The translations under genes and the position numbers were made by a program. The notes under the pieces are model-generated. The model was not told where the DNA came from and did not search any database. It saw nothing but the letters and a program-made list of their open reading frames with translations. From positions 1-46,449 of the forward strand of contig DATHAQ010000003.1 of NCBI GenBank assembly GCA_035296565.1: a DNA stretch of 46,449 nt. The letters are read 5' to 3'. Positions 1 to 8,235 of the stretch are shown here, in pieces (within the stretch, counting starts at the first letter, position 1; every line of letters starts with the position of its first letter). The stretch is from JACCZR01 sp035296565. Lineage in GTDB: Bacteria; Actinomycetota; Thermoleophilia; Solirubrobacterales; Thermoleophilaceae.

Positions 1-873
1 AGCGCTCGCGGGCGCCTGCGCGCCGAGCCGCTGGCCGAGATGGAGGTGGAAGACGCCGGCGAAGGCGGGTTGCTCGGCGTGGTGGTCGACCCGGACTTCG
101 AGCGCAATGGCTTCGTCTACCTCTATCGCACCACAAGCGGCGGCAACGAGGTGGCGCGGTACCGCATGTCGGGTGACCGCCTAGAGGAGCAGGCCGTGGT
201 GCTCGACGGCATCCGAGCGGGCGTGATCCACGACGGCGGCCGGATGCGCTTCGGGCCCGACGGGAAGCTCTACGTGACCTCCGGCGAGGCCGGGCAGGAC
301 GACCTCGCGCAGGAGCGCGGCTCGCTCAACGGCAAGATCCTGCGGCTCTCGCCAGGGCAGTTTCGCCGCAGCGGGGGGCGGCCCGAGATCTTCTCCCGCG
401 GCCACCGCAATCCCCAGGGGCTCGACTGGCAGCCGGGCACCGGCCGGCTGGTCTCCGACGAGCACGGGGCCGACGGCGACGACGAGATCAACTTCCTTCG
501 CCGTGGTGCGAACTACGGCTGGCCCCTGGTGCACGGCGACGAGGGCGGCGCAGGGCTTGTGCAACCGGAGGCGGTCTATCCCGAGTCGATCGCTCCGTCC
601 GGCGCGACGTTCGTGCGCAAGGGCGGATCGGCCTGGACGGGCGACTACCTGATCGGCTCGCTGGTGGGCGAGCAGCTGCGCCGCCTGTCGATCGACCGCT
701 CGGGCAGGATCACGCGCAACGAAGCGCTGTTCGAGGGCGACTTCGGGCGCCTGCGCACGGTGGTCGAGGCCCCCGACGGCTCGCTGATGCTGCTGACCAG
801 CAACCGCGACGGTCGCGGCAGCCCCAACGACGGCGACGACCGCATCCTGCGCGTCGTACCGCCCACCGGCTAA
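1..873 (+). CDS. PQQ-dependent sugar dehydrogenase (glucose/sorbosone dehydrogenase family), 3' part
   Basis: The reading frame is open from the first base, so the gene starts upstream of the window; 290 residues are visible. Family members are periplasmic or secreted six-bladed beta-propellers that oxidise sugars with PQQ and Ca2+. Visible family signatures are IHDGGRMRFGPDGKLYVTSG (His at about residue 77 of the visible part, the usual catalytic base region), SRGHRNPQGLDW, DEHGADGDDEIN and GANYGWP. The stop codon overlaps the stop of the convergent glycosidase gene, so no terminator lies between them. The family call is firm, but the substrate cannot be told from sequence, and the family also contains soluble aldose dehydrogenases of unknown substrate. 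Confidence 0.88.
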   Translation, partial: SARGRLRAEPLAEMEVEDAGEGGLLGVVVDPDFERNGFVYLYRTTSGGNEVARYRMSGDRLEEQAVVLDGIRAGVIHDGGRMRFGPDGKLYVTSGEAGQDDLAQERGSLNGKILRLSPGQFRRSGGRPEIFSRGHRNPQGLDWQPGTGRLVSDEHGADGDDEINFLRRGANYGWPLVHGDEGGAGLVQPEAVYPESIAPSGATFVRKGGSAWTGDYLIGSLVGEQLRRLSIDRSGRITRNEALFEGDFGRLRTVVEAPDGSLMLLTSNRDGRGSPNDGDDRILRVVPPTG

Positions 874-2462
874 CGGGGCCGAACGGTCACGCCGCGGCTG
901 GCCACCCGCTCGCCGGCTCCCGGCGCGAGGTAGGTGATCCGCACCCGGCCGCGGCCGGGCACGCGCACGCGTGCGTTGACGTAGGCCCGCGGCGGCTGCG
1001 CGGTGAGGCTGCGCAGCACCTGCCAACCGCCGCGACCGCGGAACTCGACCCGGGCCGGCACCTGCGCCGAGTCGTCCGCGGGGCGGAAGGCTCCGAAGAC
1101 ACGCACGGTCCTCCCCCGGGGTCGCGCGGGGGTGACGTAGATCGGCACGCGAAACTCGGCGAGTGCCGGCTTGGGGCCGCCCGTCGACGTGCGCAGGCCC
1201 GACTGCCAGGTCACCCAGCGGCTCCGCGAGCGCTGCGGGCGGCCGGCCACCGGCGCGTCGTCGCGTAGGAGGAACTGCGCGAAGGAGGCTACGCGCGGGT
1301 TGCGAAAAGCCACGAACTCGCCCCAGCTCATCCAGCCGGCCTGCCTGGCGAAGGAGACGGCGCGGAAGGGGTCGGGCGGGGTCTCGTAGCCGTACTCGGT
1401 GATCCACAGCGGCAGGCGGGAGAAGCTGCGCCACGCGCGCCGCGATCGGTCGAGCGTGCGGCCGAGGCGGTTGATCACGCCGATCACCGTGTCGGTCCGG
1501 CCGTGTCCTCTCCAGGTCGGCTCGCGCGTGAGCGTGTAGGGGTGGTGCGCCCAGCCTGGGGCCTTGAACAGCCCCGGGTGATCGGCGCGGAAGCGCCTGC
1601 GCCCGCCGGCCGTAGCCGGACAGCCGCGCGAGCGCGCGGCGCGACCGCGCAGCGGGCGGTAGCGCGACGACAGGCAGTAGAGCTCCCGGACGAAGGTCAG
1701 CGTCGGCGCCACGGAGTTAGACGCGATCCGGCTCCCGCGGGGTGGGTCGGCGAAGCGGGCGGTCTCCCCGAGCAAGATGGTGTCGCCGCGGTGCCCGGAC
1801 TTCTCCAGCCCCCTCCACGCCGCGTCCACGAGACCGCGGTAGAGGTGGGGAGAGACGGGCCGGCGGCCGCTGAACTGCGGCATCAGCCACCCGGGGAAGT
1901 TGGGCTCGTTGTAGAGCGACCAGTGGTCTACGCGGGGCAGGCGCGGCTCTCGCTGCTGGGTGGGTGCGGCTTCGGGATCGGGCCAGCTTCCCGAGTAGCG
2001 GCGCCCGACGGCCTCGATGAAGTCGCCGAAGGCCGCGGCGTCGGGGCGCCTGATCCCCGCCCGCCCGCGGCGCGTCCGGTCCGCCCAGGCCGGGCCCGGG
2101 CCGCTGACCGTGAACAGCACGCCAAGGTCGAGCTCGTGGGCCATTCGCACGATCCGGTCGTAGCGGTCCCATACGCCCGGCGGGTAGGAGCGGGGGTCGG
2201 TCGCTCCGAGCTCGCCGAAGCTCGGTCGCCGCTCGCTGCGCGGGTTCGGCGCGATCAGGTTCCAGAGCACGGTCACCCGCACCCTGTCGGTGCCGAGCGC
2301 CCTGATCTCGGTGAGCGTCGCGCGCAGCGCCTCCTCCGAGCGCGGGTGGACGACCCGCGGATCGTCCTGGAGGAGCATCTCCTGATTCGCGCGGCCGAAC
2401 GCCGAGGCGGGAAAGGCCGCCGCCACGAGGGCGAGCGCGAGCAGGCGAAGGGGCCAGGCCAT
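870..2462 (-). CDS. Secreted clan GH-A glycoside hydrolase (GH5/GH39-like)
   Basis: A 530-residue protein starting at ATG 2462 with a clear signal peptide (MAWPLRLLALALVAAAFPASA); a GTG five codons upstream is possible but less likely. The fold looks like a (beta/alpha)8 retaining glycosidase: acid/base Glu in SLYNEPNFPGW (Glu about 186) and nucleophile Glu in LWITEYGYE (Glu about 356), the arrangement of clan GH-A. The last 100 residues look like a beta-sandwich. It should act outside the cell on a polysaccharide or glycoside; the substrate is unknown. It starts 17 bases behind the reductase gene at 2480-3589, so the two are probably co-transcribed. Its stop overlaps that of the sugar dehydrogenase, which may suggest shared carbohydrate metabolism, but this is inference. 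Confidence 0.75.
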   Translation of the reverse strand: MAWPLRLLALALVAAAFPASAFGRANQEMLLQDDPRVVHPRSEEALRATLTEIRALGTDRVRVTVLWNLIAPNPRSERRPSFGELGATDPRSYPPGVWDRYDRIVRMAHELDLGVLFTVSGPGPAWADRTRRGRAGIRRPDAAAFGDFIEAVGRRYSGSWPDPEAAPTQQREPRLPRVDHWSLYNEPNFPGWLMPQFSGRRPVSPHLYRGLVDAAWRGLEKSGHRGDTILLGETARFADPPRGSRIASNSVAPTLTFVRELYCLSSRYRPLRGRAARSRGCPATAGGRRRFRADHPGLFKAPGWAHHPYTLTREPTWRGHGRTDTVIGVINRLGRTLDRSRRAWRSFSRLPLWITEYGYETPPDPFRAVSFARQAGWMSWGEFVAFRNPRVASFAQFLLRDDAPVAGRPQRSRSRWVTWQSGLRTSTGGPKPALAEFRVPIYVTPARPRGRTVRVFGAFRPADDSAQVPARVEFRGRGGWQVLRSLTAQPPRAYVNARVRVPGRGRVRITYLAPGAGERVASRGVTVRPR

Positions 2463-2479
2463 CGGCTCTCTGAACACCC

Positions 2480-3589
2480 TCAGGCGGTCGCGGTCGCGGT
2501 GTCGAGCTCCCAGGACAGCCCGTGACCGCCGCAGTGGTTCAACAGGGCCTCCGGGTCGAAGGCCGCGGCGGGCCCGAGCGGCCCCACCCGGTCGTAACCC
2601 GGGGACGCCATCTGCTCCGCGGCGTGGGTGAGCAGCACGGCGGTGAGCCCGTAGACGTCGGTGCCGCGCACCACCCCGCGGCCCGCGCGCCCCTCGAGGT
2701 CGCGGGCCACGGCGACGATCGTGAAGCGGGCGGCCCGCCGGGCGTCCTCGTCGGGGCCCTCGGGCAGCGCGCCGATTGCCTTGTCGAGCACTCCGCTCAG
2801 CGGCGTACGCAGCGCGAAGCCCAGGATCGGCAGGGCGTAGGGCACGACGGGCTCGAGCAGCGGGTGCGGCGACGCGCTCGCCGTCGTGAGCAGAGTGGTG
2901 ACCTTCCTGGTGCCGGTGTGGCGCGGCACGGTGAGCTGTTCGCCCGCGGGGTACGGCGAGACGGCGCGGCGGCCGACCGGCTCGGGAAAGGGAAAGCTCC
3001 CGCGCTGGACGTTGCGCGGCGCCGGGCGCCAGTCACCGTCGCGATAGACCACCGCCGCCTCGCTCATCATCCCGAGGCCGGAGCGCAGGGTCCCGCGGGT
3101 GGCCCCGAAGCCCTTCACCGCGTAGGCGACAGTGATCTCCTCGAGCGGTTCGCGGCCGCGTGCCGTCAGGCGCGCGATGCAATCACCGGGCGCGTAGTCG
3201 AAGCCCATCCCGGGCACGAGCGCGACGCCGCGGCGTTCGGCCGCCTCGCCGTAGCGGTCGAAGGCCAGCTTCATGAAGCTCTGCTCGCCGGTGGAGTCGA
3301 CGTAGTGGGTTCCGGTCCGCACCGCGGCGGCCACCACCGGCTCGCCCGCGCGGTTGAAGGGCCCGGCGCAGTTGACCACCACCGAGGCGTCCTCCAGCAT
3401 CTCGCTCAGGGCCGCCGCGTCGGCGACCGACGCCACCCGAGTGGGGGCGCCCCCGCCACGCTCCTCCGCCAGCGCGTGCAGGCGCTCGGCGTTGCGGCCG
3501 GCCAGGACGAAGTCGAGCCCCCGCCGGCGCAGCTCGTCGGTTACGAGGCGCCCGGTATACCCGGTGGCGCCGTAGAGCACGACGGTCAC
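2480..3589 (-). CDS. Saccharopine dehydrogenase-like NAD(P)-binding reductase
   Basis: A 369-residue protein of the saccharopine dehydrogenase-like / trans-acting enoyl reductase family. The N-terminus is a Rossmann motif, VTVVLYGATGYTGRLV, with GATGYTG as the dinucleotide loop; NCAGPFNRAGEPVV and GTHYVDSTGE are typical family blocks. The GTG at 3589 was chosen because it begins exactly at the Rossmann strand; the frame stays open to 3709, but that stretch is basic and has no family resemblance. Known relatives reduce lipid intermediates or have unknown substrates, so no specific reaction is claimed. It leads the glycosidase gene in a likely two-gene unit and is divergent from the gene at 3615, with 25 bases between. 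Confidence 0.8.
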   Translation of the reverse strand: MTVVLYGATGYTGRLVTDELRRRGLDFVLAGRNAERLHALAEERGGGAPTRVASVADAAALSEMLEDASVVVNCAGPFNRAGEPVVAAAVRTGTHYVDSTGEQSFMKLAFDRYGEAAERRGVALVPGMGFDYAPGDCIARLTARGREPLEEITVAYAVKGFGATRGTLRSGLGMMSEAAVVYRDGDWRPAPRNVQRGSFPFPEPVGRRAVSPYPAGEQLTVPRHTGTRKVTTLLTTASASPHPLLEPVVPYALPILGFALRTPLSGVLDKAIGALPEGPDEDARRAARFTIVAVARDLEGRAGRGVVRGTDVYGLTAVLLTHAAEQMASPGYDRVGPLGPAAAFDPEALLNHCGGHGLSWELDTATATA

Positions 3590-3614
3590 AGCCCGGACGA
3601 TACAGTCGGTCTCG

Positions 3615-3821
3615 ATGGCGCCGCTCACCCCGGATGAGCTCCGCACCCGCGAGCGCGTCGAGACCCTCATCCGCCTGGCCTCGCCGGCCCTTAACCTGGT
3701 CCTGGCCATCGGCGACCGCGTCTCGAAGCTGGTGGAGCCCGAAGACCACGAGTACTACCCGCCTCGCGCCTCGGCCCCGGCCGTCGAAGCTGACCGGCCG
3801 TCCGAATCCGAACGAGCGTGA
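3615..3821 (+). CDS. Small hypothetical protein, 68 aa
   Basis: Not recognised. It begins MAPLTPDELRTRERVETLIR, has one moderately hydrophobic amphipathic stretch (LASPALNLVLAIGDRVSKLV) and an acidic C-terminus with a YYPPR segment. It is supported by its position: its TGA overlaps the GTG of the following membrane-protein gene (GTGA at 3818-3821), the classic mark of translational coupling. It may be an accessory to that membrane protein. No function is proposed. Confidence 0.6.
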   Translation: MAPLTPDELRTRERVETLIRLASPALNLVLAIGDRVSKLVEPEDHEYYPPRASAPAVEADRPSESERA

Positions 3822-4642
3822 ACCGCGAGGAGCAGCTCGAGTGGGAGGCTCGCTGGAGCCGCCCGGCGGCCGCTGCGGCCGCTGCGGCCGCCTTCTTCCT
3901 CGTAGCCTCGTTCGCCTACGGCGTCTCCGCGCTGGGCAGCGGGAGCGCGCGCGGCGAGAAAGCACAGCAGCTGCGCATCGACGAGCACGCGGCGGACCTG
4001 CTCGTGATCGCCGGCCTGAACGGGCTGGCGGTGCTCGCGATGGGCGGCGTCCTGGTCTACCTCTTCTACGCCACCAAAGCGCGGCGGCCGGAGCTCCAGC
4101 GCGCCGCGCTGATCCTCGCCATCGCCGGACCGGTGTTGTACATGATGGTGCTGATCACCCTCAACATCGTGCGGCTGGACGTGGCCGGCGACTTCGCCGC
4201 GCTCCCGGGCCCCGAGCAGACCGACCGCGCGGCCAAGCGGCTCGAGGACGCGAGCATCCTCTCCGACGTCGGGCTGGTCGGGCTCGCGCCGAGCTTGGCC
4301 TTCGGCTTCTCCTTCGTGATGATCGGACTCGGCGCCATGCGAGCCGGCCTGCTCAGCCGCTTCATGGGGATCCTGGGGATCATCGTCGGCGTCCTGTACG
4401 TGTTGCCCCTGCTGGGCGGCGGACCGCCGATCGTGACCATCTTCTGGACCGCCGCCCTCGCCGTCCTGTTCCTCGACCGCTGGCCCGGCGGACGCGGCCC
4501 GGCGTGGGCGGCGGGCGAGGCGATCCCCTGGCCCTCGGCCATGGACCAGGCCAAGGCGCGCGAGGAGGCTCAGCAGCGCGAGCTGCCAGAGCCCGAGGAG
4601 CCTTCGGCTCCCAAGCCCAGCCGCAAGAAGCGCCGCCGGTAG
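3818..4642 (+). CDS. Six-span integral membrane protein, unknown function
   Basis: A 274-residue protein with about six predicted transmembrane segments: near residues 17-40 (Ala-rich, AAAAAAFFLVASFAYGV), 61-85, 95-117, 150-172, 181-200 and 205-222. A short charged N-terminus precedes the first helix, and the C-terminal 45 residues are hydrophilic and end in KPSRKKRRR. The layout resembles DUF4386-like actinobacterial membrane proteins, but I cannot place it firmly. The GTG start overlaps the stop of the 68-residue gene before it. It converges on trpB2, with 7 bases between the stops. Confidence 0.7.
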   Translation: MNREEQLEWEARWSRPAAAAAAAAAFFLVASFAYGVSALGSGSARGEKAQQLRIDEHAADLLVIAGLNGLAVLAMGGVLVYLFYATKARRPELQRAALILAIAGPVLYMMVLITLNIVRLDVAGDFAALPGPEQTDRAAKRLEDASILSDVGLVGLAPSLAFGFSFVMIGLGAMRAGLLSRFMGILGIIVGVLYVLPLLGGGPPIVTIFWTAALAVLFLDRWPGGRGPAWAAGEAIPWPSAMDQAKAREEAQQRELPEPEEPSAPKPSRKKRRR

Positions 4643-4649
4643 CGGTCTC

Positions 4650-6011
4650 CTAGGCGATCGCCGGAGCGTCCGGGAGGCGGCCCAGCGCCGCCTCCATCTC
4701 GTCCTCGGAGAACTCGGGGTCCTCCAGCTCGCCGCGCAGGTAGGCGTCGTAAGCCGACATGTCGAAGTGGCCGTGGCCGCAGAGGTTGAAGAGGATCGTG
4801 CGCTCCTCGCCGGCCTCGCGCGCGGCCTCGGCCTCCTCGATCACGGCGCGGATGGCGTGGGCCGGCTCGGGCGCCGGCAGGATGGCCTCCGTGCGCGCGA
4901 AGCGCACCGCCGCCTCGAAGGTCTGGTTCTGGCGGTAGGCGCGCGGCTCGACCAGCTCATGCTTGACCAGCCCGCAGACCATCGGCGAGTCGCCGTGGTA
5001 GCGCAGCCCGCCGGCGTGGACCGGCGGCGGGACGAAGTCGTGGCCCAGGGTGTACATGGGCAGCAAGGGGGTCATGCCGACGGTGTCGCCGAAGTCGTAG
5101 CGGTAGGCGCCGCGGGTCAGCGTCGGACAGGCCGCGGGCTCGGCGGCCACGAAGCGCGTCTCGGCCTCGCCGCGCAGCACCCGGCGCACGTAGGGGAAGG
5201 CGATCCCCGCGAAGTTCGAGCCGCCGCCGACGCAGCCCACGACGACGTCGGGATCGACCTCGGCCAGGGCCATCTGCTCGATCGCCTCCTGGCCGATCAC
5301 CGTCTGGTGCAGGCAAACGTGGTTGAGCACCGACCCGAGCGCGTAGTTGAGCCCCTCGTCGCCGGCGGCCACCTCGACTGCCTCGGAGATCGCTATGCCG
5401 AGCGATCCCGTCGGGTGGCCGGACTGGGCCCGCCCGGCGTCCGTTGTGTCGCTGGGCGAACGCAGCACACTCGCGCCCCAAGCCTCGATCATCGAGCGCC
5501 GGTAGGGCTTCTGGTCGTAGCTCGAGCCCACCATGAAGACGGAGCACTCGAGCCCGAACATCGCGCATGCCAGCGACAGGGCGGAGCCCCACTGGCCGGC
5601 GCCGGTCTCGGTGACCAGCCCGCGGATTCCGGCCTCCTTGTTGGCGTACGCCTGCGGGATCGCGCTGTTGGGCTTGTGCGATCCGGCGGGGGAGACGCCC
5701 TCGTACTTGTAGAAGATCTTCGCCGGGGTATCGAGCTCGGCCTCGAGCCGCTTCGCCCGGTACAGCGGCGTCGGACGCCACAGCCGCAGGGCGTCGCGTA
5801 CCGGCTCGGGGATCTCCACTTCGGGCTCCGGCGAGACCTCCTGCTCGATCAGCGCCATCGGGAAGATCGGCGTCAGGTCGGGCGGCCCGGCGGGCTCGCC
5901 CGTCTGCGGGTTCAGCGGCGGGACGGGGTCGCCCGGGAGGTCGGGCAGCCGGTTGACCCAGTGCGTCGGGATCGCCGACTCGGGGAGCGTGATCTTCACG
6001 TCGCCGGGCAC
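4650..6011 (-). CDS. TrpB2-type tryptophan synthase beta-like PLP enzyme
   Basis: A 453-residue fold-type II PLP enzyme of the TrpB2 class, about 50 residues longer at the N-terminus than classical TrpB. The PLP lysine is in AGSHKPNSA (Lys about 113); ETGAGQWGSAL and the phosphate loop GCVGGGSN are present. TrpB2 enzymes make tryptophan from indole and L-serine or O-phosphoserine, usually without a TrpA partner; none is present here. The start is GTG 6011, only 11 bases after the lipoprotein stop; an in-frame GTG at 5999 is the alternative. Upstream in-frame sequence is Arg-rich shadow coding. It is the last gene of an rpe-lipoprotein-trpB2 unit; its physiological role here (indole salvage) is inferred. 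Confidence 0.88.
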   Translation of the reverse strand: MPGDVKITLPESAIPTHWVNRLPDLPGDPVPPLNPQTGEPAGPPDLTPIFPMALIEQEVSPEPEVEIPEPVRDALRLWRPTPLYRAKRLEAELDTPAKIFYKYEGVSPAGSHKPNSAIPQAYANKEAGIRGLVTETGAGQWGSALSLACAMFGLECSVFMVGSSYDQKPYRRSMIEAWGASVLRSPSDTTDAGRAQSGHPTGSLGIAISEAVEVAAGDEGLNYALGSVLNHVCLHQTVIGQEAIEQMALAEVDPDVVVGCVGGGSNFAGIAFPYVRRVLRGEAETRFVAAEPAACPTLTRGAYRYDFGDTVGMTPLLPMYTLGHDFVPPPVHAGGLRYHGDSPMVCGLVKHELVEPRAYRQNQTFEAAVRFARTEAILPAPEPAHAIRAVIEEAEAAREAGEERTILFNLCGHGHFDMSAYDAYLRGELEDPEFSEDEMEAALGRLPDAPAIA

Positions 6012-6022
6012 TGGCGTGCACC

Positions 6023-6391
6023 CTACTGCGCGAGGGGCAGCTCGCCCTCCAGGGGCGGGTCGGTCCCCACAAGGCGACAACGGGTGACCCGGTTCAGCAC
6101 CTTCGGCAGGCCGCGCTGATGGACGTGCGGCAGGCGGTCGCCCACGCCGTCGCTCGCGAAGGGCCACGCGTAGAGCTCGTCGACGACCTTGCGCGAGCGG
6201 CGGTCGAAGCACTGCAGCCGCACCTGTGCGGCCCCCTTTGCTGTGTCGGGCTCGTTGAGGTCCATCGGCACCGACACGAGGAGCTCGCGACCGCGCTGGA
6301 CGTCGTCGAAGAAGCGCACCTTCAGCCCTTCGCCGCCGCCGCATCCCGCGAGGGTGAGCGCGGCGGCCAGGGGCGCAGCGAAGCGCCGCAA
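6023..6391 (-). CDS. Small secreted lipoprotein, hypothetical
   Basis: A 122-residue protein with a lipoprotein signal: LRRFAAPLAAALTLAGCGGG, with lipobox LAGC, so it should be lipid-anchored outside the membrane. The mature part is soluble, with two cysteines (LQCFDRR and TRCRLVG) that could pair. The only sensible start is a TTG at 6391, one base after the rpe stop; further upstream the frame encodes Pro/Arg-rich shadow sequence. It lies between rpe and trpB2 in a tight operon. Function unknown. Confidence 0.68.
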   Translation of the reverse strand: MRRFAAPLAAALTLAGCGGGEGLKVRFFDDVQRGRELLVSVPMDLNEPDTAKGAAQVRLQCFDRRSRKVVDELYAWPFASDGVGDRLPHVHQRGLPKVLNRVTRCRLVGTDPPLEGELPLAQ

Positions 6392-6392
6392 C

Positions 6393-7073
6393 TCAGTCCG
6401 CGCCGGCGGCCTCGGCCACTTGGCGGTAGGCCGTGGCGGGGTCGTCGGTGGCGAACACGGAGGAGCCGGCCACGAACAGCGTCGCGCCCGCCTCGGCGCA
6501 CGGGCCCGCCGTGGCGGCGTCGATGCCACCGTCGACGGTGATCGGGGTGCCTTCGCCCAGCAGCTCGCGAAGCCGGGCGACCTTTCGCTCGGATCCGGGG
6601 ATGAAGGCCTGGCCGCCCCAGCCGGGGTTCACGGTCATGCAGAGGGCGATGTCGGTGATGTCCGCCACCGCAGCGACCGCCTCGGCGGGCGTGCCGGGGT
6701 TCAACGCCAGGCCTGCCTGACAGCCCGCGTCGCGGATCGCGTCCAGGGCGTAGCGGATGTGTGGCGTGGCCTCCACGTGCACGTTGATCGAGTCGGCCCC
6801 CGCCTCGGCGAAGCTCGCCACCTGGCGCTCGGGGCGCTCGACCATCAGGTGGACGTCGAGCCAGCCGCCTGCGCCGTGCACCTGGTCGCGCAGGGCGTCG
6901 ACGATCAAGTCGCCGATCGAGATGGGAGGCACGAAGTGGCCGTCCATCACGTCGACGTGGATGACCCGGGCGCCGGCCTCCATGACCTGGCCGACCTGCT
7001 CGCCGAGGCGGGCGAAGTCCGAGGCCAGAATCGAGGGCGCCACGCGCAGGGCGTCCAGCAGCTCGCGGGGCAT
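6393..7073 (-). CDS. rpe: Ribulose-phosphate 3-epimerase
   Basis: A 226-residue TIM-barrel enzyme interconverting D-ribulose 5-phosphate and D-xylulose 5-phosphate in the pentose phosphate pathway, in the cytoplasm. Diagnostic blocks are VAPSILASDFARLG, HVDVMDGHFVPPIS (metal and catalytic Asp), LDVHLMVERPE, MTVNPGWGGQAFIP and the phosphate-binding ITVDGGID. The ATG at 7073 fits the family length (about 220); the longer in-frame extension to 7169 would run into the hairpin behind the RTX gene and is rejected. No good Shine-Dalgarno precedes it. First gene of the unit with the lipoprotein and trpB2. Confidence 0.95.
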   Translation of the reverse strand: MPRELLDALRVAPSILASDFARLGEQVGQVMEAGARVIHVDVMDGHFVPPISIGDLIVDALRDQVHGAGGWLDVHLMVERPERQVASFAEAGADSINVHVEATPHIRYALDAIRDAGCQAGLALNPGTPAEAVAAVADITDIALCMTVNPGWGGQAFIPGSERKVARLRELLGEGTPITVDGGIDAATAGPCAEAGATLFVAGSSVFATDDPATAYRQVAEAAGAD

Positions 7074-7148
7074 GGGCCGAAGTATCGCGCCCCAGCGGCG
7101 GAGCGCAGCCCGAGCGTTGGTCGGGTGGGCACCCCATGCGTCGATGAA

Positions 7149-7184
7149 CGACGAAGGGCCCCCGTCCATGGGGGCCCTTCGTCG
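7149..7184 (-). terminator. Perfect 15-bp hairpin behind the RTX gene
   Basis: A perfect inverted repeat: 15-bp arms at 7149-7163 and 7170-7184 with a 6-base loop (GTCCAT). It starts 21 bases after the RTX stop codon on the minus strand and before the rpe start. There is no T tract after it, so it may be an actinobacterial-type terminator, an RNA-stabilising hairpin, or both. Confidence 0.7.
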
Positions 7185-7205
7185 GGATTGCGAGTGCAGC
7201 AGGCG

Positions 7206-8186
7206 CTACTTCTGCGCCCGGTCCTCCCTGGGGGACTGCACCCTGTTCTCGGCACCGTCGCCCTGGGTCGACGCGTCGCGACGGATCACGGCCTCGCACG
7301 ACCCGGCGGCGTCGCCGACGCTGACGTCGGTGATCACGTCGAACTGGTCAGCGAACACGCGGTCGAAGCCGGCGCCGCAGGTGATCAGGTCGGCCTCGCC
7401 GTCGCGGACGCGGAAGCGGTCGTTGCCGTTGCCGCCGTCGAGGGCGTCGACGCCCGGCTGGGAAACGTCGCCCTTGGCGAGCGCCCAGAGGGTGTCGTTG
7501 CCATCGCCGCCGAAGGACTTGTCGGCGCCGAGGTTGGCGTAGATCACGTCGGCGCGAGAGCCGCCGTACTGGGTGTCGTCACCCTTGCCGCCGGAGAGGA
7601 CGTCGCGGCCGGCACCGCCGTACACGGTGTCGTTGCCGTCGCCGCCGTGCAGGCGGTCGCCGCGGCGGCCCCGTCCACGCAGTCTCCGGCCCTTGCGGGC
7701 GGCGGACGTGGTCACGCGGTCGCCGTACACGGTGTCGTTGCCCGGGCCGCCGAACACCCCGTCGCGGCCGCGGCCGCCGGCGAGCAGGTCGTCGCCCGAG
7801 TTGCCGATCACCAGGTCGAGGCCGGTGTTTCCGTACACCTTGTCGTTGCCGGCGTTGCCGAAGACGCGATCGCCGCGCCGGCCGGGAGCGCCGCCGCCCC
7901 CGCGAACGGTGTCGTCGCCGTCTCCGCCGCGCACGCGGTCGTGCCCGCGGTTGCCGTCCAGACGGTCGTTGCCGTCACCTCCGAAGACGCGGTCGCGTCC
8001 AGAGAGGGCGCGGACGACGTCGGTGCCGCCCTTTGCGTCGATTCGGTCCTTCTTGCTCGTGCCGGTGAGGACGTTGTTCCCGTCCGTCCCGATGATCGTT
8101 GCCGCCATCGCCACCGTCGCCAAGGCCGCAGAGAGTCCTACGGCCAACGCGAGAGAGACGAGGAGGCTCTTGGTACGCTGCCTCAC
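7206..8186 (-). CDS. Secreted RTX / haemolysin-type calcium-binding repeat protein
   Basis: A 326-residue protein with signal peptide (RQRTKSLLVSLALAVGLSAA, cleavage near AMAA) followed by many nonapeptide repeats of the GGxGxDxhx type (for example FGGDGNDRLDG, FGNAGNDKVYG, GGAGRDVLSG), which form Ca2+-binding beta-rolls outside the cell. The final 80 residues hold a conserved pair of cysteines (LITCGAGFDRVFAD and AGSCEAVIRR), an arrangement typical of many Thermoleophilia proteins of this type. No enzymatic domain is visible, so it may be a structural or adhesive surface protein. The GTG at 8186 was chosen from its strong Shine-Dalgarno; the ATG at 8193 is out of frame. Confidence 0.85.
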   Translation of the reverse strand: MRQRTKSLLVSLALAVGLSAALATVAMAATIIGTDGNNVLTGTSKKDRIDAKGGTDVVRALSGRDRVFGGDGNDRLDGNRGHDRVRGGDGDDTVRGGGGAPGRRGDRVFGNAGNDKVYGNTGLDLVIGNSGDDLLAGGRGRDGVFGGPGNDTVYGDRVTTSAARKGRRLRGRGRRGDRLHGGDGNDTVYGGAGRDVLSGGKGDDTQYGGSRADVIYANLGADKSFGGDGNDTLWALAKGDVSQPGVDALDGGNGNDRFRVRDGEADLITCGAGFDRVFADQFDVITDVSVGDAAGSCEAVIRRDASTQGDGAENRVQSPREDRAQK

Positions 8187-8193
8187 GGGGCAT

Positions 8194-8199
8194 CCTCCT
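8194..8199 (-). promoter_or_regulatory. Shine-Dalgarno AGGAGG fixing the RTX gene start
   Basis: AGGAGG on the minus strand, seven bases before GTG 8186. It decides the start in favour of this GTG, because an ATG lying between the two (8191-8193) is in another frame and too close. Confidence 0.7.
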
Positions 8200-8235
8200 A
8201 GTCGGGTTGGTGCCCCCACAACAGCCCGGCCCCGG

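Noticed and set aside
181..1434. Long minus-strand open frame across the sugar dehydrogenase and glycosidase genes
   Set aside because: Its product is Arg/Pro/Ala-rich low-complexity sequence with no family motif; it is antisense or off-frame to two well-supported genes. Such frames are common at this GC content.
2522..3637. Long plus-strand open frame opposite the reductase gene
   Set aside because: His/Arg/Gly-rich product without motifs, fully antisense to a clear Rossmann enzyme.
6189..8201. 670-codon plus-strand frame antisense to rpe and the RTX gene
   Set aside because: Val/Ala-rich repetitive product that mirrors the RTX nonapeptide repeats in another frame; no start signal.
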